NCBI GenBank assembly: GCA_013811855.1
Contig: JACCUL010000539.1
Coordinates: 1-6,945 of the forward strand
Direction: 5' to 3'
Source of the DNA: Acidimicrobiia bacterium
Lineage (GTDB): Bacteria; Actinomycetota; Acidimicrobiia; Acidimicrobiales; Ilumatobacteraceae
DNA length: 6,945 nt
The stretch's first letter is position 1. Each line of letters begins with the position of its first letter. The position numbers and the translations under genes are program-made. Shown in pieces: positions 1 to 6,101 of the stretch. Below the pieces are notes generated by a model. It did no database searches and was not told the origin of the DNA. It saw only the letters and a list, made by a program, of their open reading frames with translations.

Positions 1-73
1 GCGCGGCCGCGCCGTTTCGGATGGCCTTGGGCGCGGGGCGCGGATCGGCTGCGACCGGCGCGGCCGTGCGATG
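1..73. other. Region downstream of catalase, no gene called
   Basis: This stretch follows the catalase stop codon and runs to the window edge. It holds a 12-bp perfect palindrome at 1-12. It also has a 10-bp GC-only inverted repeat, with arms at 4-13 and 57-66 and a 43-nt loop. That could be a terminator stem or chance in such GC-rich DNA, and there is no T-tract. No start with a ribosome binding site or recognisable protein fragment is visible, but several frames are open, so the edge of another gene cannot be excluded. Confidence 0.3.
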
Positions 74-2248
74 TCAGAGCGCATCGACGGCTGGTTCACG
101 CTCCCAGAAGCGCAGTTGGCGACAGGCGGTGACGAACGCGTCGACGTCGCCGTCGTCGAGTGCCACGTAGCCGTCGTCGACGAGCTCGGCGACGCCGGCG
201 GCCTGGAGGAGCGCGGCTGCGGTCTCGACGTGTCCGACGATCTTGCAGTGGGCGTGCGCGTCGGTGACGAAGTCCTTGGCCGCGGCGTCACCGGCCAGCA
301 AGGCCGCACCGTCGACGGACGCGAGGACGGTGACGGCGTCGTACAGGATGGACGGTCCGCCGCCGATCTTCTGATCGGCCGGCACGAGCTTGCCGTCGGT
401 GAGGGTGACGCCGCCGATCTTGGGGGCGATGAGCTCGATCAGTGCGCCTTCGGCCTCGACGGCGGCCCGCAAGCTGGCGAGCAGCTCGGCGTCGGTGCCG
501 TCGGTGACGAGGGCCCCGACCTTGCGTCCGGCGAACGTCTCGGGACCGTTGTGGATGATGCTCAGCGCCGCCGAGGCGGGCAGATCGGTGATCGGCGCCC
601 GGGCCGCAGGCGCGGCGGCCGGCATTTCGGGGAGGCCGAGCCCGTCGGCGACCAGCTCCGCGAACGTGTCGTCGACGTTGCGCAGGTTGGCGACCATGCG
701 TGTCCGGATGTCGGGGTTCTCGACCTTCGAGAGCTCGAACACGAACCCGTTCACGATGTGGGTCTGCTCGGTCGGGGTCTGGCTGATCAGGAACTGGCGG
801 GCCTGGCTGTAGTGGTCGGCGAACGACTCCGAACGCACCCGGGCCGTGGCGCCCTGCTCCTCGGCCGCAAAGGTCGTGTAGCCCCCCGCCGGGTCCTCCC
901 GAGGGCCGCGGGCGTCACCGGCGGCCGAGTTGGGCTCGTAGTTGATGCGCCCGACGGGGTTCGTCATCGCCATGTGCCCGTCCTGCTGGAAGTGGGCCAC
1001 CGGACACTTCGGCGCGTTGACCGGGATGTGGGTGAAGTTCGGCCCGCCGAGGCGCTTCAGCTGGGTGTCGAGGTACGAGAAGTTGCGTCCCTGGAGCAGC
1101 GGGTCGTTCGTGAAGCCGATGCCCGGGACGACGTTCTGGGTGCAGAACGCGACCTGCTCGGTCTCGGCGAAGAAGTTGTCGACGACGCGGTTCAGCACCA
1201 TCCGGCCGATCGGGGTCACCGGGACGAGCTCCTCGGGGATCAGCTTGGTCGCATCGAGGATGTCGAAGTCGAAACTGTCGGCGAACTCGTCGTCGAACAC
1301 CTGGACGCCGAGCTCCCATTCCGGGAAGTCACCGTTGCCGATGGCGTCCCACAGGTCGCGGCGGTGGAAGTCGGGATCGGCTCCGTTGATCTTGACCGCC
1401 TCGTTCCACAGCACCGACTGCAGGCCCTGGGCCGGCTTCCAGTGGAACTTGACGTATCGGGACCCGCCGGCGGCGTCGATGAACCGGAAGCTGTGGACCC
1501 CGAAGCCCTCCATGAAGCGGAACGAGCGGGGGAGCGCCCGGTCTGACATGGTCCACATCACCATGTGGGTCGCCTCGGGCATCAGCGAGATGAAGTCCCA
1601 GAAGTTGTCGTGGGCCGACTGCGCCTGGGGGAACCCGCGGTCGGGTTGCTGCTTCACCGAGTGCACGACGTCGGGGAACTTGATGGCGTCCTGGATGAAG
1701 AAGACCGGGATGTTGTTGCCGACGAGATCCCAGTTGCCCTCCTGCGTGTAGAACTTCACGGCGAACCCACGGACGTCGCGGGCCAGGTCGAACGAGCCCT
1801 TGTTGCCGGCGACCGTCGAGAACCGCACGAACACCGGGGTCTGCTCGCCCGGACGCTGGAACAGGTCGGCTCGGGTGAGGGTCGACGCGCCCTCGTACGG
1901 CTCGAAGAACCCGTGGGCGCCGTAGCCGCGAGCGTGCACTACCCGCTCCGGGATCCGCTCGTGGTCGAAGTGGAAGATCTTCTCGCGGAAGTGGAAGTCC
2001 TCGAGCAGCGCAGGTCCGCGCTCGCCGACCTTCAACGTGTTCTGGTCGTCGGCGACCGGGATCCCCTGCTGGGTCGTCAACCGCGCCGCCCCATCGGCCA
2101 CGGTCTGGTGGGTCTCACCACCGGCGCCGACGTCGAAGGCGGCGGCGGAGCGTTCGCGGTCCTTGGCCGATCGTTTGGCCGGGGTGCGTTTCGGGGCGCT
2201 GTCCGATCGTTTCGAGGCGGCGGAATTCGTGGTCTTTCTCGGTGGCAT
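74..2248 (-). CDS. katE: Large-subunit monofunctional haem catalase (KatE/HPII type)
   Basis: This 724-aa cytoplasmic haem enzyme converts hydrogen peroxide to water and oxygen. Seen: a basic, probably disordered tail (residues 1-34), then a catalase core from about 60 to 545 with distal His105 (in RVVHARG), Ser144 and Asn178 (in VGNNIPVFFIQD). The proximal haem ligand is Tyr392 in RNFSYLDTQ, with Arg388. Residues 573-724 form the class-I glutamine-amidotransferase-like domain found only in large-subunit catalases. All key residues align to E. coli HPII (753 aa) with a constant offset of 23. HPII His392, which cross-links to the haem tyrosine, is Cys369 here. The ATG at 2248 is chosen because AGGA lies 6 nt upstream and the protein then begins like the family; the frame stays open upstream only as antisense of the next gene. 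A stress-sigma-like promoter lies at 2315-2340. Family and reaction are very secure; the symbol follows the homologue. Confidence 0.97.
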   Translation of the reverse strand: MPPRKTTNSAASKRSDSAPKRTPAKRSAKDRERSAAAFDVGAGGETHQTVADGAARLTTQQGIPVADDQNTLKVGERGPALLEDFHFREKIFHFDHERIPERVVHARGYGAHGFFEPYEGASTLTRADLFQRPGEQTPVFVRFSTVAGNKGSFDLARDVRGFAVKFYTQEGNWDLVGNNIPVFFIQDAIKFPDVVHSVKQQPDRGFPQAQSAHDNFWDFISLMPEATHMVMWTMSDRALPRSFRFMEGFGVHSFRFIDAAGGSRYVKFHWKPAQGLQSVLWNEAVKINGADPDFHRRDLWDAIGNGDFPEWELGVQVFDDEFADSFDFDILDATKLIPEELVPVTPIGRMVLNRVVDNFFAETEQVAFCTQNVVPGIGFTNDPLLQGRNFSYLDTQLKRLGGPNFTHIPVNAPKCPVAHFQQDGHMAMTNPVGRINYEPNSAAGDARGPREDPAGGYTTFAAEEQGATARVRSESFADHYSQARQFLISQTPTEQTHIVNGFVFELSKVENPDIRTRMVANLRNVDDTFAELVADGLGLPEMPAAAPAARAPITDLPASAALSIIHNGPETFAGRKVGALVTDGTDAELLASLRAAVEAEGALIELIAPKIGGVTLTDGKLVPADQKIGGGPSILYDAVTVLASVDGAALLAGDAAAKDFVTDAHAHCKIVGHVETAAALLQAAGVAELVDDGYVALDDGDVDAFVTACRQLRFWEREPAVDAL

Positions 2249-2314
2249 GGTGTTCCTAGAGAGGTCGGGGAGCGCCCGCCGCCCGAGGTCCGGAACGACG
2301 TGAGTCCCGACGCG

Positions 2315-2340
2315 GTACCCACGTCCCTGGGCACCTAATC
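2315..2340 (-). promoter_or_regulatory. Putative SigB/SigF-type promoter of the catalase gene
   Basis: On the minus strand GATT (2340-2337) is followed after exactly 16 bp by GGGTAC (2320-2315). This matches the published SigB-type pattern of Streptomyces, GNNT-N14-16-GGGTAC/T. It would start transcription near 2308, giving a leader of about 60 nt. GGGTAC occurs only twice in the window on either strand, and both times it is intergenic and upstream of a start codon. Streptomyces coelicolor catB and Bacillus subtilis katE, both catalases, are SigB-dependent, which fits. The GNNT element alone is weak evidence. Confidence 0.5.
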
Positions 2341-2349
2341 GCGGGCCTG

Positions 2350-3315
2350 TCAGGGCGGCGGCGCGTGCTCCCTGATCGCCCGGCCCAGCGTGTCGAGGTC
2401 CCGTTCGGCGTGGCACTGGCGGATGTACAGCTGGACCTCGGCGAGGCGTCGCGAGATCTCGGCGTCGAACGCGAACGGTCGCGGCCCCGTCGCCCGGCCG
2501 ATGCGATCGATCACCTCCGTCGCCGCCCGCTCGATCAGATGGCGCACGATCAACGCCCGTTGGAGCGCCGTCTCGGCGTCGGTCGGCTCGAGGTCGATCT
2601 GATCCCCCGCCGTGTCCAAGACGGCCAGCATCTGCCAGCGCAGGGCGCTGAGGGCGCCGAGGTGGGCGTCCCGGTGCGGCTCGGCGGGACGGGAAGCCGA
2701 GACATCGACGGCCCAGTCGATCAGCCCGATCGCACCGCCGGCCCAGCACGCCGCCGGGCCACAGGCGCCGTGCCAGAAGCCGGGCCGGTCGAGGTACCAA
2801 CCATCGCCACCGATGACGTCATCGGTGTCGATCGGCACCTGGTCGAACGTGACGACGCCGGTCTTGGTCCCGGCGAAGGCGCTCGTGACCCAGCTCGACG
2901 TGTCGACGGTGATGCGGGCGGCATCCCCGAGGTCGACGTCGAGGAGCGTCACCCCGCCCGGCCCGGGCACGGTTATCAGGGCGCGGGTCACGAGGCCGGC
3001 GCCGGTGCAGAACGCTTTGCTCCCCGACAGGTGACCGGCATCGTGGGGGGTGGGGGCCGCCAGGCGCAACCCGGCCGTCGGATCCTCGGCGGCCCAGACG
3101 CCGTAGCGGGCGTCAGGTCGCGGCGCCCGGCCCGCCTCGTGGAGGATGGCGAGGGCGTCGGTGTGCGCCTCGGCGAGTCGGGCCACCGCGACGTCCCGTC
3201 GTCCGATCTCGACGAGTCGTCGATGCCGCTCGGCGGTGCGTCCCGCCCCCGGCATCGGGAGCACGAGCTGCCCGCTCGCCCGCAACTGCTCGAACAGCTC
3301 GATCGGACGGCTCAC
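2350..3315 (-). CDS. Acyl-CoA-dehydrogenase-like flavoprotein, short form
   Basis: This 321-aa protein resembles the acyl-CoA dehydrogenase superfamily but is shorter than the usual 380 or so residues. Seen: a helical N-terminal part with the first 85 residues rich in Arg, Ala and Leu; a middle beta-domain signature HLSGSKAFCTGA at 95-106 followed by ALITV; FDQVPI at 157-162, typical of the beta-domain end; and a helical C-terminal domain ending in RQCHAERDLDTLG (299-311). The canonical IYEGT catalytic-glutamate motif is not visible, so true acyl-CoA oxidation is uncertain. The start is GTG at 3315 with a G-run about 7 nt upstream, and it lies inside a repeat copy (see 3309-3520). From memory, similar proteins sit beside PIG-L deacetylase/methyltransferase fusions and a glycosyltransferase in proteobacteria, which supports a role in modifying a sugar- or lipid-type product rather than in bulk beta-oxidation. 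No signal peptide or membrane segment is seen. Confidence 0.8.
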   Translation of the reverse strand: MSRPIELFEQLRASGQLVLPMPGAGRTAERHRRLVEIGRRDVAVARLAEAHTDALAILHEAGRAPRPDARYGVWAAEDPTAGLRLAAPTPHDAGHLSGSKAFCTGAGLVTRALITVPGPGGVTLLDVDLGDAARITVDTSSWVTSAFAGTKTGVVTFDQVPIDTDDVIGGDGWYLDRPGFWHGACGPAACWAGGAIGLIDWAVDVSASRPAEPHRDAHLGALSALRWQMLAVLDTAGDQIDLEPTDAETALQRALIVRHLIERAATEVIDRIGRATGPRPFAFDAEISRRLAEVQLYIRQCHAERDLDTLGRAIREHAPPP

Positions 3316-3520
3316 TGGTGGACCCCCCAGTCGTGCGACGAGTCCGACGGCTCGTTCGCTCGCTCGAAGACTCGCTCACTCACTGGTGCGCCCCCGAGTC
3401 GTGCGACGAGTCCGACGGCGAGTCCGTCACGGGCCACCAGTGAGCCCGTCGCCGCAAAGCCGGCGACGAAGAAGCACCGTGATGCTCGTTCGCTCGCTCG
3501 AAGACTCGCTCGCTCACTGG
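3309..3520. repeat. Mosaic of direct and inverted repeats between two operon genes
   Basis: This stretch holds two interleaved repeat families. Repeat A is 41 bp, at 3311-3351 and 3379-3419, with 38 of 41 identical. Repeat B is 36 bp, at 3351-3386 and 3485-3520, with 35 of 36 identical; copies are offset 134 bp, close to twice the 68-bp offset of A. A 13-bp inverted pair joins 3309-3321 with 3434-3446. The common edge word CTCACTGG appears forward at 3311, 3379 and 3513. On the minus strand each edge reads CCAGTGAG, which supplies both a TGA stop and a GTG start. The leftmost copy includes the first two codons of the dehydrogenase-like gene. It is not a CRISPR, because units are irregular and adjacent. 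It could be a family of intergenic mobile repeats, or a local duplication of the gene junction. Confidence 0.85.
3447..3468. other. 8-bp perfect hairpin inside the repeat region
   Basis: CGTCGCCG (3447-3454) pairs perfectly with CGGCGACG (3461-3468) around the 6-nt loop CAAAGC. It sits between the methyltransferase stop and the dehydrogenase-like start, in the non-duplicated part of the repeat mosaic. There is no T-tract in either direction, so it is at best an attenuator, a processing site or an mRNA-stability structure. Chance formation in GC-rich DNA is possible. Confidence 0.35.
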
Positions 3521-3545
3521 CACACCATTCCACGACGCCCGAGGA

Positions 3546-4118
3546 TCACGCTCGTTCGAACACCTCGAGCAGGAACCCCGGATCGGACACGGCGACGATC
3601 GGAGGGCCGAGGGCATCACGGAGCACCGCGTGGGCGGCGTCGCCGCCGATGACGTGCTCCGCCACCGAGGGCCGGTAGTGCACCGCCACCAGGTGACCGC
3701 CGGGCTCGATGGCGTCGAACCACTGCGTGGCGATCTCGCGGCAACGCGATTCGTCGAAGTAGTAGAGCACCTCGCCGAGGACGACGAGATCGGCGGGCGT
3801 TGCGGGTGGCAGCGGTCCGGACCGGATGTCGCCCACCTCCACTGAGACGTGCGGAAACTGACGACACCGTCGGGTGGCGACGGCCACGGCGCGCGGCCAT
3901 GCGTCGAAGGCCATCACCGCGTCGGCCCGCTCGGCCAGCCGAACCGTCAGCAGCCCGACCCCACATGCCGGCTCGAGCGCGATGCGGTAGCGGGCGGCCG
4001 GAAGGACGGCGACAGTCAGGTCGTACTTGCGCTGCTCGTACCACCGACCGCCGTGATTCCACGGATCGTCGGACGTCGACCACATGGCATCGAAGTATCG
4101 GGAGGGTGTCGTGGTCAC
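3546..4118 (-). CDS. NodS-like SAM-dependent methyltransferase
   Basis: This 190-aa class-I (Rossmann) methyltransferase resembles NodS, the enzyme that N-methylates the deacetylated glucosamine of Nod factors. Seen: an N-terminal YFDAMW...DDPW (8-20) and GGRWYEQRKYDLT (23-35), the family's cap; SAM motif I as ALEPACGVGLLT (47-58); the ribose-binding acid Asp72 in AFD; the adenine-region Asp97 in VGDI; and LGEVLYYFD (114-122) as motif IV. The start is GTG at 4118: its GTGA overlaps the TGA of the upstream deacetylase by 4 nt, so translation is probably coupled. As I recall, proteobacterial relatives exist as one bifunctional deacetylase/methyltransferase protein; here the halves are separate. 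The acceptor is unknown, and an amine exposed by the deacetylase is the natural guess. The last codons (VFERA) resemble the repeat peptide just downstream. Confidence 0.88.
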   Translation of the reverse strand: MTTTPSRYFDAMWSTSDDPWNHGGRWYEQRKYDLTVAVLPAARYRIALEPACGVGLLTVRLAERADAVMAFDAWPRAVAVATRRCRQFPHVSVEVGDIRSGPLPPATPADLVVLGEVLYYFDESRCREIATQWFDAIEPGGHLVAVHYRPSVAEHVIGGDAAHAVLRDALGPPIVAVSDPGFLLEVFERA

Positions 4119-4792
4119 GCCGTCTTCGCCGCGAACGTCTCGACGGGGCGCAGCATCGCCCGCAGCTCGTGGGCGTGGACGACGGGACCGTCGCACTCGT
4201 CGGGTCCGAGCGCGACGAGCTGCGACTCGAACGCGGCCATCGCGTGGATCTTCGCCCTCCACGTCTCCCTGCCGAGGTCGAGCTGGCACGTCGGCGGGGG
4301 ATCGGTCCCATGGACCAGCGCCCACGTCGGCGCCTCCCACCAGCGGCGGCCGCCGCTCGCCATCCGCATGGCCCGGGCCACGGCGACGTGGTCCGGGTGG
4401 CGGTCCTCCGCAGCGGGTCCGACGACGGCATCCGACGGTCGCAGCTGACCGCGCAAGACGGTGGCGATGTCCTCCACGGACGACGCGCAGTCGCCGTCGG
4501 GCACACGGAGGCACTGGACCTCGACGTCGGTCAGCCCCAGCCGGCAGAGCGCTTCGGCTCGCTCCGTGGCGCGACGCGTGCGCAACTGCTCGGGGTCGAC
4601 GCGCGCGGACCGCCGATGTGACGCCTCGCCGTCCGAAACGGCGAGGATCAGCACCGCTCGACCGAGGTTCTGGGCCCACCTCATCGCCCCGCCCGCCATC
4701 AGCACCTCGTCGTCAGGGTGGGGCGCCACCACGACGAAGCGGTTCCCGTCGAGCGCGGGACCGATCCAGCGCAGGTCGAGAGCGGTGGCCAT
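4115..4792 (-). CDS. PIG-L (LmbE/MshB-like) zinc-dependent N-deacetylase
   Basis: This 225-aa protein belongs to the family that removes N-acetyl groups from GlcNAc-type substrates (GlcNAc-PI de-N-acetylase, MshB, BshB). Seen: the zinc motif APHPDDE at 23-29, where by family knowledge His25 and Asp28 bind zinc and Asp27 is the base, and the second motif RHPDH at 131-135, with His135 the third ligand. An Arg-rich helix (71-79) precedes a beta/alpha core, and no secretion signal is visible. It is the first gene of the minus-strand set and overlaps the methyltransferase by 4 nt. ATG at 4792 is a conservative start. A TTG at 4801 has better spacing from the AGGGAA at 4806-4811 (4 nt, against 13 for the ATG) and would add three residues. 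An extension to 4933 would run antisense into the divergent reductase start and is not favoured. MshB proper is unlikely on context, and the substrate is unknown. Confidence 0.9.
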   Translation of the reverse strand: MATALDLRWIGPALDGNRFVVVAPHPDDEVLMAGGAMRWAQNLGRAVLILAVSDGEASHRRSARVDPEQLRTRRATERAEALCRLGLTDVEVQCLRVPDGDCASSVEDIATVLRGQLRPSDAVVGPAAEDRHPDHVAVARAMRMASGGRRWWEAPTWALVHGTDPPPTCQLDLGRETWRAKIHAMAAFESQLVALGPDECDGPVVHAHELRAMLRPVETFAAKTA

Positions 4793-4821
4793 GGTGGCCA
4801 ATGGGTTCCCTGCGACGCGCC

Positions 4822-4855
4822 GGCGTAGACGCGAACCCCCCGACCGGGGGACGCC
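4822..4855. promoter_or_regulatory. Inverted repeat in the divergent promoter region
   Basis: In the 121-bp gap between the divergent deacetylase and reductase genes, CCCCCG (4837-4842) and CGGGGG (4845-4850) form perfect 6-bp arms around AC. Outer arms GGCGT (4822-4826) and ACGCC (4851-4855) also pair, with 10 unpaired bases on the left side only. It lies 59-92 bp upstream of the reductase start and 30-63 bp upstream of the deacetylase start, a position suited to an operator controlling both. No clear -10/-35 pair was found for the reductase. Confidence 0.3.
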
Positions 4856-4913
4856 GCGGCACTGTCCGGACCACATCGGTTTCACCGCCATCGCCAGCGG
4901 AGAGAGGGGGACG

Positions 4914-6089
4914 ATGCGCGGCTCGGACGACACGATCTTGCTGGTCGGCGGCGGCGCGGCAGCGTTCTCGTTCGTGTCGACCTATCGCGACGCCGGAGGG
5001 ACCCGACCCGTCGTGCTCGTCTCCGACGACGATCGGTTGCCGTACTTCCGGCCGGCCGTGAGCAAGGAGTACCTGGTCGGTGCCACGGACCGCGCCGACA
5101 TGTCGTTGGAAGACCCGGCCTGGTACCGGAGCCACGACGTCGACGTGATGCTCGGTTGCTCGGTGACCGCTCTCGACCTCGCCGCTCGACTGGCCGTCAC
5201 GTCACAGGAGCCGATCCGCTGGGAACGCTGCGTGGTCGCCACCGGGTCGGCCGCCAGGACGTTGCCCGTGCCCGGCGGCGACGACGCCCGCAACCTGACC
5301 GTGCGATCGGCCGCCGACGTCGAACGCCTGCACGCCCAACTGGCCGGCATGAGCGGCCCGGTTGTCGTGATCGGCTCCGGGTTCGTCGGCTGCGAGGTCG
5401 CCAGTGGACTGGCCGAGCAGGGCGTCGAGGTCACCATCGTCAGCGACGAAGATCGCCCGCACGAAGGTCGGCTCGGTGCGCCGGTCGGTGAGCTCATCAC
5501 CGGTTGGCTGCGCGACGCCGGTGTGCAGCTGGTGCTCGGCGCGTCCGTCGGAGCCGTCCGCCACCACGCCGGATCGGTCGTCGTCGACGTGACCGGCCGC
5601 CCCTCGGTCGATGCGGCACACGTGATCATGGCGGTGGGGGCGCGACCCCGGACGGAGCTGCTGGCGTCGGTCGGCCTCCTCGAAGACGACGCCGTCCCGG
5701 TCGACGGCGTGATGGCGACCGCGGTGGACGGCCTCGACGCGATCGGCGACATCGCCGCGGCCTGGAACGAGCGGGCCGGGCGCCGCCTGCGTGTGGAGCA
5801 CTGGGGTGACGCCCAAGGTCACGGGCGGACGCTCGGCGACCGCGTTGCCGGCGGTCGAGCGCCGTGGGCCGACGTGCCGGGGTTCTGGTCCACGATCGCC
5901 GGCCAGACTCTCAAATACGTGGCGTGGGGCGACGGTCACGGCGCCATCGAGGTCGAGCGGTCCTCGGCTGGGACCACCGTGTGGTACGGCCGCGACGGAG
6001 TCGTGGTCGGCGTGCTCACGCACGGTCACGACGAGGACAACGAGCGCGCCGCCGCGGCGGTCGGGGGACGGTGGCCCTTTCCGCCGTGA
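4914..6089 (+). CDS. Ferredoxin-reductase-type FAD/NAD(P)H oxidoreductase
   Basis: This 391-aa cytoplasmic flavoprotein of the pyridine-nucleotide-disulphide reductase superfamily belongs to the branch that passes electrons from NAD(P)H to ferredoxin or rubredoxin. Seen: the FAD-binding GGGAAA loop at 12-17; PYFRPAVSKEYL (43-54), the branch's usual Y-E-R-P-x-L-S-K-x-Y-L with Phe in place of Glu; VVATGS (107-112); the NAD(P)-binding GSGFVG at 154-159; VGARPRTELL (241-250); the second FAD motif AIGDIA with Asp279; and a C-terminal reductase domain from about 320 (VPGFWSTIAGQTLKYV). After the second GxGxxG the strand ends VTIVSDED, without the usual Glu, so NADH versus NADPH is unclear. The start is ATG at 4914 with GAGGGGG at 4904-4910. 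It is transcribed away from the deacetylase, and no ferredoxin or oxygenase partner lies in the window. The redox-CxxC of disulphide reductases is absent. Confidence 0.92.
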   Translation: MRGSDDTILLVGGGAAAFSFVSTYRDAGGTRPVVLVSDDDRLPYFRPAVSKEYLVGATDRADMSLEDPAWYRSHDVDVMLGCSVTALDLAARLAVTSQEPIRWERCVVATGSAARTLPVPGGDDARNLTVRSAADVERLHAQLAGMSGPVVVIGSGFVGCEVASGLAEQGVEVTIVSDEDRPHEGRLGAPVGELITGWLRDAGVQLVLGASVGAVRHHAGSVVVDVTGRPSVDAAHVIMAVGARPRTELLASVGLLEDDAVPVDGVMATAVDGLDAIGDIAAAWNERAGRRLRVEHWGDAQGHGRTLGDRVAGGRAPWADVPGFWSTIAGQTLKYVAWGDGHGAIEVERSSAGTTVWYGRDGVVVGVLTHGHDEDNERAAAAVGGRWPFPP

Positions 6090-6101
6090 TGAGCGCGGCC
6101 G

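Noticed and set aside
71..1546. Long plus-strand open frame (491 codons) antisense to the catalase
   Set aside because: It has a low-complexity Val/Gly/Asp/Arg-rich translation with no motif, and lies fully opposite a catalase with every active-site residue; such shadows are usual in GC-rich genes.
2249..2800. In-frame N-terminal extension of the catalase by 184 codons
   Set aside because: The extension is Arg/Pro-rich, antisense to the dehydrogenase-like gene and without family similarity; the ATG at 2248 has a ribosome binding site and a promoter-like element upstream.
3309..3520. CRISPR array
   Set aside because: Only two copies of each unit, one inverted partial copy, touching units and no regular spacers.
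2365..3678. Plus-strand frame of 437 codons across the dehydrogenase-like gene and repeats
   Set aside because: It has no recognisable domain and is antisense to a supported gene; its repeated RATSPT-like peptides only reflect the DNA repeats.
4881..4905. GTTT-N16-GGAGAG as a stress-sigma promoter for the reductase
   Set aside because: The -10 position is a poor match and coincides with the ribosome binding site next to the start codon.
4461..4913. N-terminal extension of the FAD oxidoreductase by 151 codons
   Set aside because: It is antisense to the deacetylase; the FAD-binding loop begins about 11 residues after the ATG at 4914, which is normal for the family and has a strong ribosome binding site.
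4793..4933. N-terminal extension of the deacetylase by 47 codons
   Set aside because: It would cover the divergent promoter region and overlap the reductase start; the zinc motif is at the normal distance from the later start.
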